51,017 nt of DNA from CAYSUS01 sp964434165 (GTDB lineage: Bacteria > Planctomycetota > Planctomycetia > Pirellulales > Thermoguttaceae). The translations under genes were made by a program, and so were the position numbers. Position 1 is the stretch's first letter. Every line of letters begins with the position of its first letter. The DNA lies in NCBI GenBank assembly GCA_964434165.1, contig CAYSUS010000052.1:1-51017 (forward strand), written 5' to 3'. This document shows positions 17,035 to 25,442 of this stretch, in pieces. The notes under the pieces were generated by a model, which saw nothing but the letters and a program-made list of their open reading frames with translations, had not been told where the DNA came from and did not search any database.

Positions 17035-18825
17035 ATGGCCGACCTGATCGCCCAAGGCAGCGAGGTGCAGCATCGCTGGAGGCGCACGCTTCCGGAGGGC
17101 CAGCCCGTGCTGGTCGGCCGCTCCAGCGGCGTGTGGTCCGTGCCGTGGGACCGGCACGTCTCGCGACGGCACGCCCACGTGCTCTGGGACGGGCGCCAGC
17201 TCAAGGTCCGCCGCCTGGGCGACGCGCAGAACCCGATCTTCTTTCACGGCCAGGAGGTCCCGGAGTTCACGCTCGAGTTGGACGACCATTTCGTGATCGG
17301 CCGCACCACGTTCACGCTCGTCGAGCAGCAGGTGGACCTCGCCGACGAGCCCCCGCAGCCCCTCCAGGCCCAGGCGTACAGCTCCCAGTACCTCTCGAAG
17401 ATCCCTTTCCGCAATCCAGACCACCGCATCGAGGTGCTCAGCCGGCTGCCCGACGTGATCTCCGGCGCCGGCACCGACCTGGAGATGTGCGTGCGCCTGG
17501 TGAGCATGCTCCTGGCCGGGGTCCCCCGCGCGGACACGGCCGCCGTGGCCGCCATCGAGAGCCGCACCGAAGACGAGGGCGAGACCCCGCTCCGCGTCCT
17601 CCACTGGGACCAGCGCCTGGCCGGGCGGTCCGACTTCCGCCCCAGCCGGCGTCTGATCCTCCAGGCCGTGCGCCAGCGGCAAAGCCTCCTTCACGTGTGG
17701 CTGGGGGCCGACTCCGCGGCCAACCAGATGTTCACGGCCACCGGCAACTACGACTGGGCCTTTTCGACGCCGGTGCTCCCCGACTCGCGCCAGCCGTGGG
17801 TCCTGTACGTGGCAGGGCGTTTCGACAGCGATCTGCCCCCGCTGTCCGGCTCGTCGGAGACCAACGACCTGCGCGAGGACATCAAGTTCGCGGAGCTCGT
17901 GGCCACGATGCTCGGATCGCTCCGCCGCATGCGGATGCTCGAGCGGCGGCAGACGATCCTCAGCCAGTTCTTCTCGCCGGTCGTGCTGGAGACCCTCGGC
18001 ACCGAGGACCCCGACGAGCTGTTCGCCCCGCGCGAGACCGAGGTCTCGGTGCTGTTCTGCGACCTCCGCGGCTTCTCCCTGGAAAGCGAGCGCCACGCCG
18101 GGAACCTCATGGAGCTGCTCCAGCGCGTCAGCCAGGCCCTCGGCGTGATGACCCGCGAGATCCTCAGCCAGGGCGGCGTGGTGGGCGACTACCAGGGCGA
18201 CGCCGCCATGGGCTTCTGGGGTTGGCCCCTGGGACCGGAGGACAAGGTGCTCAGGACCTGCCGCGCGGCCCTGGCCATCCGCGCCGAGTTCGAGGCCGCC
18301 GCGCGCGATCCGCAGAGTCCCCTCGCCAGGTTCAACGCCGGCATCGGCATCGCCACGGGCCGGGCCGTGGCCGGCCGGATCGGCACCGAGGACCAGGCCA
18401 AGGTCACCGTGTTCGGCCCCGTGGTCAATCTCGCCTCGCGCCTGGAAGGGATGACCAAGATCCTCCGCGCGCCGATCCTGCTGGACGAGCACACCGCCCA
18501 GGCGATTCGCGACCAGGTGCCGCGATCGGTCGCGCGCGTGCGGCGCGTGGCCGTGGTGCGGCCCTTCGGACTGGACACGCCGCTGGAAGTGGCCGAGCTG
18601 CTGCCGCCGGAGCACGAGTTCCCCCGCCTGACCGACGAGCACGTGGGCTTCTACGAGTCGGGGCTCGACGCCTTCCTGGCCGGGGCCTGGCGCGAGGCCT
18701 ACGAGTTGCTCCGGCACGTGCCCACCGAGGACCTGGTGACCGACTTCCTCACGGTGTACATCGCCCAGCACAAGCGCACGCCGCCCACCGGCTGGGACGG
18801 CGTGATCCGGCTGGAAAGCAAGTAG
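17035..18825 (+). CDS. FHA-GAF-class III nucleotidyl cyclase
   Basis: 596 residues from ATG 17035. Residues about 1-105 form an FHA domain (VLVGRSSG 25-32, RHVSRRHAHVLWDG 40-53) that should bind phosphothreonine. Residues about 130-300 are GAF-like. Residues about 325-520 form a class III cyclase domain: metal-binding Asp in FCDLRGF (D343) and QGDAAMGFWG (D389), then VFGPVVNLASRLE with Asn465 and Arg469. The lysine and the acidic or polar residue that read the base in classical adenylate cyclases are Asp and Pro here, so the product nucleotide cannot be stated. No TM segment. Probably works with the upstream Ser/Thr kinase. Confidence 0.88.
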   Translation: MADLIAQGSEVQHRWRRTLPEGQPVLVGRSSGVWSVPWDRHVSRRHAHVLWDGRQLKVRRLGDAQNPIFFHGQEVPEFTLELDDHFVIGRTTFTLVEQQVDLADEPPQPLQAQAYSSQYLSKIPFRNPDHRIEVLSRLPDVISGAGTDLEMCVRLVSMLLAGVPRADTAAVAAIESRTEDEGETPLRVLHWDQRLAGRSDFRPSRRLILQAVRQRQSLLHVWLGADSAANQMFTATGNYDWAFSTPVLPDSRQPWVLYVAGRFDSDLPPLSGSSETNDLREDIKFAELVATMLGSLRRMRMLERRQTILSQFFSPVVLETLGTEDPDELFAPRETEVSVLFCDLRGFSLESERHAGNLMELLQRVSQALGVMTREILSQGGVVGDYQGDAAMGFWGWPLGPEDKVLRTCRAALAIRAEFEAAARDPQSPLARFNAGIGIATGRAVAGRIGTEDQAKVTVFGPVVNLASRLEGMTKILRAPILLDEHTAQAIRDQVPRSVARVRRVAVVRPFGLDTPLEVAELLPPEHEFPRLTDEHVGFYESGLDAFLAGAWREAYELLRHVPTEDLVTDFLTVYIAQHKRTPPTGWDGVIRLESK

Positions 18826-18873
18826 GATCGCAGGCTTCCGAAGTCTCGTAATCGAACCACGGAGGCGCCGGCC

Positions 18874-19605
18874 ATGCCCCGCAACTACCTGGCGTTCGAC
18901 ATCGAAGTCGCCACGGGGTTTCCCATCGACGCCGCCGACTGGCGCCCCTGCCGGCCGCTGGGCATCTCCTGCGCCGCGACGCTGGCCGCCGGCGCCCCGG
19001 AGCCGCGCCTCTGGCACGGCGGCCGGCCCGGCGCGCCCGCCGACCGCATGACCCGCCAGGAGGCCGCCGCGCTGGTCGCGTTCCTCGCTGCGGCCGCAGA
19101 GGAGGGCTACACGATCCTCACGTGGAACGGGCTGGGCTTCGACTTCGACGTGCTGGCCGAGGAAGCGGACATGCTGGAGTCCTGCGCGCGCCTGGCCGGC
19201 TCGCACGTGGACATGATGTGGCACGCGTTCTGCGCCTTGGGGTTCCCCGTGGGCCTGGAGTCCGCGGCCCGCGGCATGAAGCTGCCGGGCAAGACCGAAG
19301 GCATCCGCGGCATCGACGCGCCGCGCCTCTGGGCCCGGGGCAAGCGGCAGGAGATCCTCGACTACGTGGCCCGGGACGTGCGCGCGACGCTCGACCTGGC
19401 CCTGGCGTGCGAAAAGGCCAAGCGCCTGACGTGGATCACGCGCCAGGGCAAGCGCCGCGACCTGGCGCTCCGGTCCGGCTGGCTCGACGTGGAGGCGGCC
19501 GGAAAGCTCCCCCTGCCCGACACCTCGTGGATGCCGCGCCCCATGGCGCGGCGCAAGTTCACCGCCTGGATGGGCAAGAGCCCCGGGCGCGCGCGGGGCC
19601 AGTAG
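18874..19605 (+). CDS. DEDD-type 3'-5' exonuclease-like protein (RNase H fold)
   Basis: 243 residues with SD GGAGG 9 nt upstream. Exo I is FDIE (residues 8-11), Exo II is TWNGLGFDFD and Exo III is YVARDVRATLDLA, the pattern of predicted 3'-5' exonucleases related to the PolB exonuclease domain. It probably degrades single-stranded nucleic acid ends; the substrate is unknown. A CTTCCGAAGTCT motif at about 18834-18845, shared with the purL-purQ hairpin, lies in the 48-nt gap behind the cyclase gene. Confidence 0.78.
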   Translation: MPRNYLAFDIEVATGFPIDAADWRPCRPLGISCAATLAAGAPEPRLWHGGRPGAPADRMTRQEAAALVAFLAAAAEEGYTILTWNGLGFDFDVLAEEADMLESCARLAGSHVDMMWHAFCALGFPVGLESAARGMKLPGKTEGIRGIDAPRLWARGKRQEILDYVARDVRATLDLALACEKAKRLTWITRQGKRRDLALRSGWLDVEAAGKLPLPDTSWMPRPMARRKFTAWMGKSPGRARGQ

Positions 19606-19704
19606 GCGCCCCGCTCGCGGGCGCGTCGCTCGCGGGCTACAATGCGGCTCTCGAAGGCCCTTTGGGCCGCGGGCCTGTTCTCCGTTTCCGCCGAGGAGCC
19701 ACTC

Positions 19705-22266
19705 ATGCCCGGCACGATCAACGGCATCGGCACCGCGTACCGCGGCAAGCGGAACGCGTCCACGCGGATCGGCGTATGCGACCACTGCCACCGCCAGGTG
19801 CCCCTGGAGTCCTACGAGACGCGGCTGTGCTTCGTCGTGCTTTTCGTACCGGTCCTTCCGTTGGGCCGCAAGCAGATCATCGACGCCTGCCCGGTCTGCA
19901 CCTGGCACCGCTCGACTTCGGTCGCCGAGTGGGAGCAGGCTGGTCAGCGTGCCGTCGAGGAGGCCCGCCGTCTGGCCGAAGAGAAGCCCGACGACCCCGA
20001 GGCAACCGTGCAGCTTCACGCCACCCTGACGGCGTTCGGTCACGCCGAGCAGGCGGCGCGGGTCGGCGAGGCCCTTGCCGAGCGCTTCGCCGACGACCCC
20101 GACGTGCAGCTCTACGTGGGCGCCTTCCACGCGGAGCACGGGCAGAACGACGAGGCCGACCGGCACTTCGCCCGGGCCCTGAAGCTCGCCCCGGACGACC
20201 TGAATGCCAAGCGCGCGGTGGGCATCGGCCGCATCGAGCAGGGCAAGCTGGACGAGGCACGCAAGCTGCTGGCGTTCATGGAGTCGCGCTGCCCGGAGCA
20301 GGACCCGGGCGTGCTCGTGCTGTTGGGCGACGCCTTTCAGTCTGCGGGCGATCACGAGCAGGCCCTGGAGCTGTACGCGATCGTGCTGCGCGACTTCCCG
20401 CCGCTGGGACAGGACGGCAAGCTCCGCAAGCGCGTGGCCCGAAGCGAAAAGGCCCTGGGGCGCGAAAATACGCTGCTGCCCAGGCGGCCGTTCCACCGCA
20501 AGCCCGTCTTCTACGCGTGGCTGGCCGCCGTGGCGGCCGTCGTGCTCGGCATGCTCTATTGGCGCTACGTGGCCGAGCAGCCGCTCCAGGTGGTCAACGG
20601 CCTGGCGGTGCCGGTGGAAATCACGTTCGACGGAAGCGACGGGCCGCACAACGTGCCGGCCGGCGAGATCGTGCCCGTGCGCTTGGCCGCCGGCGAGCAC
20701 GTGGCGCGCATCGAGCGTGACGGCGCGGAACCCCGCGAGGTCGAGTTCGCCATGCGCGCGGGCGTATGGGAACGGATGCGGGGCCGGGCGGTCTTCGTGC
20801 TCAACGTGGAGGGTGCGGCCGACCTGATCCGCCAGAAGATCGTCTATTCGGCCCGTCCGCACCACGCGCCCCCGGCCAGCCATCAGGTTCACTTCGGCCG
20901 CGAGTTCTTCGAGTTCCACGGCATCGACTACGGTCTCGACGAAGAGCCTCCGGACGAGCTGAAGGGCAGCGAGCACACCCAGCGCGTGGAGAAGACCTGC
21001 CTGAGCGTCCTGGGCCAGCCGCCGGCGGCCGCACTGGGTGCCTTCCCTCCCAGCACGCCGGCGACGACCATGATGGACTACGCCGAGCATCATCTCGGGC
21101 GCAACCCGGCCGACGAGATGCTCGTGCAGTTCTATCATGCGATCGGCGTCTCCAACGGCCAGGCGCGGCGGGTGCGCGACTTCCTGGCCACGCGGCTCGA
21201 CCACCACCCCGCCGCCGTGGAGTGGCACCGCGCCTTCCAGACGGTGAGCGAGATGACGGGCCAGGTCGAGGACTTGCCGGCCCGCTACGACAGGATGCTG
21301 GCCGCCGACCCCAACGACGCCGCGCTGAACTACCTCCGCGCGCGGATCGCGGCGACGATCAGCGAGGCTCGGCCCTACCTGGAGAAGGCCCTGGAGGCGG
21401 ACCCCCAGAACCCGTACGCCCACCTGGCCCTCGGTTACCAGCTCCTCTCTTGCGGCCGTTTCGAGGAGGCCCGGGAGCACGCGGCCGAGGCCTGCCGCCT
21501 GAAGCCCGACTCGCTTCAGATGCCTTCGCTCTTGGAAGAGGCCCGGCTGGCCCTCGGCGAGTACGACGAGCTGGAGAAGGAGCTGCGCAGCCAGGTGCAG
21601 GCCAGCCCCCTGGCGACCAGGGCGCAGCAGGGACTGGTGATGGCTCTCGGGCTGGACGGCCGGGTGGCAGACGCGGCCGAGGCCCATCGCGCCTTTGCCG
21701 AGGGTTTGCGCACGCAGCTTGCCCAGGGGGCCGGCGAGCACGAGTGGCTCCAGCGCACGCTGCCCAGCAAGATGGCGCTTCAGTACGTGCGGGGCGACCT
21801 GGACGGCTACCTCCAGAGCGCGCGCCAGCTCGCCCCGGCGAACCGCGGCGCGTCGGTCTTTGCCGCCCTGGTCGAGCTGAAGCGCCCGAAGGAGGCCGAG
21901 GAGGCTTTGGGCGAGATGGCCATGTCCCGCGTGATCGACCTGGTCGTTCTCAGCCTGGCGTGGAGCGAGCGAGGCGACGACGCGGCCGCCGAGCGATGGT
22001 GGAACGCGGCGGTGGAGAAGCTGGCCGCAGGCGCCATCGAGGACCGGCACTTCGCGGCCCTGCTGGAAAGGCCCGGGCAAGTGGGCCTCGAGGAGTTCAA
22101 CGAGTACGCGACCGAGCGCACGACCAAGGCCGCTCTGGCGGTGGCCGTGGCCGAGCGGTCGCCCGAAGGCCGCCGGGACCTGAAGGCGCACGCCGCGAAG
22201 CTGAACGTGCCGGGCCCATCACCCTACCGCTTCCTCAAGCGGCGGATCGAGGCGCTGGCCGAGTGA
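19705..22266 (+). CDS. Membrane TPR-repeat protein with an N-terminal zinc ribbon
   Basis: 853 residues from ATG 19705, preceded by GAGGAG. The upstream ATG 19642 sits on TACAAT, a likely -10, and is rejected. An N-terminal zinc-ribbon-like unit is CDHCH (about 25-29) paired with CPVC (about 67-70). TPRs span about 75-255. One TM helix, AWLAAVAAVVLGMLYW, is near 273-288. A beta-rich segment (VVNGLAVPVEITFDG) follows, then further TPRs (for example NPYAHLALGYQLLSCGRFEEAREHA). Scaffolding is inferred from architecture. Confidence 0.82.
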   Translation: MPGTINGIGTAYRGKRNASTRIGVCDHCHRQVPLESYETRLCFVVLFVPVLPLGRKQIIDACPVCTWHRSTSVAEWEQAGQRAVEEARRLAEEKPDDPEATVQLHATLTAFGHAEQAARVGEALAERFADDPDVQLYVGAFHAEHGQNDEADRHFARALKLAPDDLNAKRAVGIGRIEQGKLDEARKLLAFMESRCPEQDPGVLVLLGDAFQSAGDHEQALELYAIVLRDFPPLGQDGKLRKRVARSEKALGRENTLLPRRPFHRKPVFYAWLAAVAAVVLGMLYWRYVAEQPLQVVNGLAVPVEITFDGSDGPHNVPAGEIVPVRLAAGEHVARIERDGAEPREVEFAMRAGVWERMRGRAVFVLNVEGAADLIRQKIVYSARPHHAPPASHQVHFGREFFEFHGIDYGLDEEPPDELKGSEHTQRVEKTCLSVLGQPPAAALGAFPPSTPATTMMDYAEHHLGRNPADEMLVQFYHAIGVSNGQARRVRDFLATRLDHHPAAVEWHRAFQTVSEMTGQVEDLPARYDRMLAADPNDAALNYLRARIAATISEARPYLEKALEADPQNPYAHLALGYQLLSCGRFEEAREHAAEACRLKPDSLQMPSLLEEARLALGEYDELEKELRSQVQASPLATRAQQGLVMALGLDGRVADAAEAHRAFAEGLRTQLAQGAGEHEWLQRTLPSKMALQYVRGDLDGYLQSARQLAPANRGASVFAALVELKRPKEAEEALGEMAMSRVIDLVVLSLAWSERGDDAAAERWWNAAVEKLAAGAIEDRHFAALLERPGQVGLEEFNEYATERTTKAALAVAVAERSPEGRRDLKAHAAKLNVPGPSPYRFLKRRIEALAE

Positions 22267-22314
22267 GCCCCGGGGCGGGAACCGTTCTCGTCCTGCGCGC
22301 CGCCCAGGGACCCG

Positions 22315-22407
22315 CCACCGCAAGCGGTGAGAAGGAAGACCGAACGTCCCCCCATGCGGGTCTTCGATGAACGGGTTGACCCGAACGCGCGGCGCGTTCA
22401 CGGTCAA
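22315..22407. terminator. Stacked hairpins between two convergent TPR genes
   Basis: Three stem-loops in a row: CACCG/CGGTG at about 22316-22329; GAAGACC/GGTCTTC at about 22335-22365; and TTGACC...GAACGCG CGG CGCGTTC...GGTCAA at 22376-22407, the last a 13-bp stem with a three-base loop and one small bulge. No T-tract follows. Probably a bidirectional transcription end. Confidence 0.55.
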
Positions 22408-22556
22408 GCGCCTGCCGGGCGGGTTCCGGCCCCCGGGGTCCGCCCCGAAGGGAACAGGCACCCTATTCCCGATCCAAGAACCTCCCGTCGTGCGCGCAGA
22501 CCGACAGGCAGGGACCGCGTGAGGGGGTGACCCACACGAAAAGGCTGCCAGCCCCC

Positions 22557-23510
22557 TTACCGAAACGCCCGGAGGTGCGCATCGTCGCCGCCGGCGAGTT
22601 GGATGGCTCTTTGGAGGATCGGCCTGGCACGGGCCTGTTGGCCGTCGACGTGCAACAGCAGACCTACGAGGAACAGGAGGTCCGCGTCGGCCGGGCTCTT
22701 GTTCGACGCGTCGGCCACGGCGTCGAGGTGGCTTTTGCGCGCCAGGTGGTTCTGCCCGTACAGGTCGCGGAGCCGGAAGCCCGACTTGGGCCAGTCCGGG
22801 TCGAGGGCCAGACCTCGCTTGAACGCCTTGGCCGCCAGGTCGTACCGGGCCATGGCCAGCAGGGAGAAGCCATAGCGGAAGTGGGCCTCGTCCAACTGCG
22901 GGGCGATCTCCGTGGCCCTGCGGTATCGCTGGTTGGCGTCCACGTACTTCTGCTTCTGGAAGTAGGCGTCGCCGAACCCGATGAACCGCCGCGCCAAGTC
23001 GTGCGCGGCCCCGCCCACCATCGCCGGGTTCTGCGCCGCGGCGGCTGGCTGCGCGGGCGCGGCGCCTTGGCCGGGATTGCCTTGCCCCGGATTGGGCTGA
23101 GGCGGATGGGCCTGCGGAGGATGGGCCTGTCCGATGCGGCCCGCCCCCGGCACGATGATGCTCCCGTTGGGGCCGGCCCCCGCACCCGGCGCGATCGGGC
23201 CCACGCCCATGAACCGCTGCATGGCCAGCGGCCCGTACAGGTACTCCGACGGCAGCCAGACCGGCGGCAGCACGTAGTAGCTCTCGTAATAGTAGGGCGG
23301 GTGCCAGTACGGCGAGTAGGACCACCGCCGCCGATGGAAGTGATGGGGGTGGCGATGGAAATCGGCACCGCGGTCCGGGTGCTCAGCCAGGGAGGGCGGC
23401 GCTTCGACGACCGGCTCATCCGCCGGTTCCTGCCCCACACCGTCTTGCCCCCACAGCAGCCCCAACACGGTCAGGGCCGGCATTACGAGAAGTGTCAGGA
23501 CGTACCGCAT
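22557..23510 (-). CDS. Secreted TPR-repeat protein
   Basis: 317 residues from ATG 23510, chosen because GAGGAGGG lies 6 nt upstream. Signal peptide about 1-26 (YVLTLLVMPALTVLGLLWG). Then a His/Tyr/Pro-rich segment (HRHPHHFHRRRWSYSPYWH, about 48-66), a Gly/Pro/Gln/Ala-rich low-complexity linker (HPPQAHPPQPNPGQG), and three or four TPRs in the C-terminal half (AYFQKQKYVDANQRYRRA; FRYGFSLLAMARYDLAAKAF). Binding partner unknown. It lies downstream of glyQS but has its own promoter. Confidence 0.8.
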   Translation of the reverse strand: MRYVLTLLVMPALTVLGLLWGQDGVGQEPADEPVVEAPPSLAEHPDRGADFHRHPHHFHRRRWSYSPYWHPPYYYESYYVLPPVWLPSEYLYGPLAMQRFMGVGPIAPGAGAGPNGSIIVPGAGRIGQAHPPQAHPPQPNPGQGNPGQGAAPAQPAAAAQNPAMVGGAAHDLARRFIGFGDAYFQKQKYVDANQRYRRATEIAPQLDEAHFRYGFSLLAMARYDLAAKAFKRGLALDPDWPKSGFRLRDLYGQNHLARKSHLDAVADASNKSPADADLLFLVGLLLHVDGQQARARPILQRAIQLAGGDDAHLRAFR

Positions 23511-23557
23511 CGCAGCCCTCCTCTGTTGATTGCACACGACGGGACCGTCCAGAAGGA

Positions 23558-23586
23558 AGTATTGCGGTTCGGTGGGGAACTGGCAA
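23558..23586 (-). promoter_or_regulatory. Predicted sigma-70 promoter of the secreted TPR gene
   Basis: Minus strand TTGCCA (23581-23586), 17-nt spacer, AATACT (23558-23563), between the glyQS stop and the TPR start. Confidence 0.45.
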
Positions 23587-23607
23587 GTGGAGGGCGCACC
23601 CAGTCGC

Positions 23608-25215
23608 TTACCCCAGCTTCTCCTTAAGCTGCTCCAGCACCTCCTCCTTCTTCACGCGCCACTGGTCCAGCGAATCGCGGTCGCGGATGGTGACGGTGCC
23701 GTCCCGGAGGGTCTGGCCGTCCACCGTGACGCAGAACGGCGTGCCGATCTCGTCCTGGCGCCGGTAGCGGCGGCCCACCGCGCCCTTCGCGTCGTAGAAC
23801 ACGGGGAAATGCTGCTTGAGCCGGCCGTAGATCTCCTGGGCCACGTCGGGCATGCCGTCCTTCTTGACCAGCGGGAACACGGCGGCCTTGATCGGGGCCA
23901 GACGGGGGTGAAAACGCATCACCACCCGCTTCTGCATCTTGCCCTTCTCGTCCGGGGCCTCGTCCTCGCAGTAGGCCTCGCAGAGGAAGGCCAGCGTTGC
24001 CCGATCCGCGCCGGCCGAGGGCTCGATCACGTGGGGGATGAACTTCTCCCGCGTCTCGTCGTCGAAGTAGGCCAGGTCGCGGCCGCTGCCGCGGTGACGG
24101 GGCTTGCCGTCCTCGCCCAGCTCGACCACGAGGTCGTCGCCCTGGCGGATAAGCTTGCCCTCCATGTGGCTCCGCAGGTCGAAGTCGCCGCGGTGCGCGA
24201 TGCCCTCGAGCTCGCCGAACTCGCCTGGCGCGAGGAACGGGAAGGCGTACTCGATGTCCGCCGTGCCGCACGAGTAGTGGCTGAGTTCCTCGGCGTCGTG
24301 CTCGCGGAGCTGAAGCCGCTCGCTCGCCAGGCCGAGGTCGGTATACCACTTGAAGCGGCGGTCGCGCCAATACGGGTACCACGCCCGGGACGTATCGGGC
24401 CGGCAGAAGAACTCGATCTCCATCTGCTCGAACTCGCGGCTGCGGAAGGTGAAGTTCCGCGGCGTGATCTCGTTGCGGAAGCTCTTGCCCATCTGCGCGA
24501 TGCCGAAGGGCACCTTCACGCGCGTGCTGTCGAGGACGTTCTTGAAGTTCACGAAGATGCCCTGCGCCGTCTCAGGGCGGAGGTAGGCCGCGCTCTCCTC
24601 GCCGCCGAGCGCCCCGATGAACGTCTTGAACATCAGGTTGAATTCCCGCGGCGGGGTCAGGGTGCCCAGTGCCTTGGCGTCGGGGCCGAGGACCTCCTCG
24701 AAGGCGTCCATGCGGGCCAGCGACATCAGCGGGCCTTCCCACTCCAGCTCGTCCGCCTGCTTGGCCCGGAGGTTGAAGAACTTGAGTGCCTTCTGCTGCG
24801 TGTCGGCCAGGCCCTCTTCGCCCACCGCCTCGGTGGCGATGAACACCCGCTGCCCCTTGGCCTCGACCCAGCGGCCCTGCACCTGGTCGTGGCGGTAGCG
24901 GCGCTTGGACTGGCGGCAATCGACCATCATGTCGCAGAACAGGTCGAAGTGGCCCGAGCACTTCCACACTTGGGGGTGCATGATGATCGTGCAGTCCAGG
25001 CCGGTCATCTCGTAGGCCGACGGGGCGCCGGCCGGGACCTCCAGCTCGTTGTGGCCCGTCACCATGTCGCGCCACCAGGCCTCGCGCACGTTGCGCTTCA
25101 GCTCGACGCCCATCGGACCGTAGTCCCAGAACCCGTTCAGGCCGCCGTAGATCTCGCTCGACTGGAAGAGGAATCCGCGACGTTTGCACAGGGCGACCAG
25201 GGTTTCCATATCCAT
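23608..25215 (-). CDS. glyQS: Glycyl-tRNA synthetase (single-chain, alpha2 type)
   Basis: 535 residues from ATG 25215 (MDMETLVALCKRRGFLF), with GGAGG 10 nt upstream. Class II catalytic features: FQSSEIYGGLNGFWDYGPMG at the N-terminus, RNEITPRNFTFRSREFEQME (motif 2) and RPETAQGIFVNFKNVL. A C-terminal anticodon-binding domain begins with LAPIKAAVFPLVKK. It charges tRNA-Gly. It is divergent from the Tat-exported isomerase-like gene. Confidence 0.95.
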   Translation of the reverse strand: MDMETLVALCKRRGFLFQSSEIYGGLNGFWDYGPMGVELKRNVREAWWRDMVTGHNELEVPAGAPSAYEMTGLDCTIIMHPQVWKCSGHFDLFCDMMVDCRQSKRRYRHDQVQGRWVEAKGQRVFIATEAVGEEGLADTQQKALKFFNLRAKQADELEWEGPLMSLARMDAFEEVLGPDAKALGTLTPPREFNLMFKTFIGALGGEESAAYLRPETAQGIFVNFKNVLDSTRVKVPFGIAQMGKSFRNEITPRNFTFRSREFEQMEIEFFCRPDTSRAWYPYWRDRRFKWYTDLGLASERLQLREHDAEELSHYSCGTADIEYAFPFLAPGEFGELEGIAHRGDFDLRSHMEGKLIRQGDDLVVELGEDGKPRHRGSGRDLAYFDDETREKFIPHVIEPSAGADRATLAFLCEAYCEDEAPDEKGKMQKRVVMRFHPRLAPIKAAVFPLVKKDGMPDVAQEIYGRLKQHFPVFYDAKGAVGRRYRRQDEIGTPFCVTVDGQTLRDGTVTIRDRDSLDQWRVKKEEVLEQLKEKLG

Positions 25216-25269
25216 AGCGGGACACACCTCCAACGGACTTGGGGCCGGGGACGTACGGGCAAACCGATG

Positions 25270-25299
25270 AGTGTAACAAGGACCGGCGGCGACCGTCCA
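25270..25299 (-). promoter_or_regulatory. Predicted promoter of glyQS
   Basis: Minus strand TGGACG (25294-25299), 18-nt spacer, TACACT (25270-25275), with a TGn extension before the -10. Confidence 0.45.
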
Positions 25300-25340
25300 T
25301 ACGAGGGAGGGGACTGGCGGCGATCGGGTTCGGCCCGCGC

Positions 25341-25369
25341 GTGACAACCGGCCCGCGGCGCGGCAGAAT
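25341..25369 (+). promoter_or_regulatory. Predicted promoter of the Tat-exported isomerase-like gene
   Basis: GTGACA (25341-25346), 17-nt spacer, CAGAAT (25364-25369), about 75 nt before ATG 25443. Confidence 0.45.
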
Positions 25370-25442
25370 GTCGCCAGACCACCCACCCCTGCCGCAACCG
25401 GCCACCCCGCGGCAGGGACCCTTCATCCAAGGAGCCTCACCC

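Noticed and set aside
16444..22191. Open frame of 1915 codons on the minus strand
   Set aside because: It is antisense to the kinase, cyclase, exonuclease and TPR genes. Its translation is Leu/Val/Arg/His-rich with no family motifs, a normal shadow of GC-rich coding DNA.
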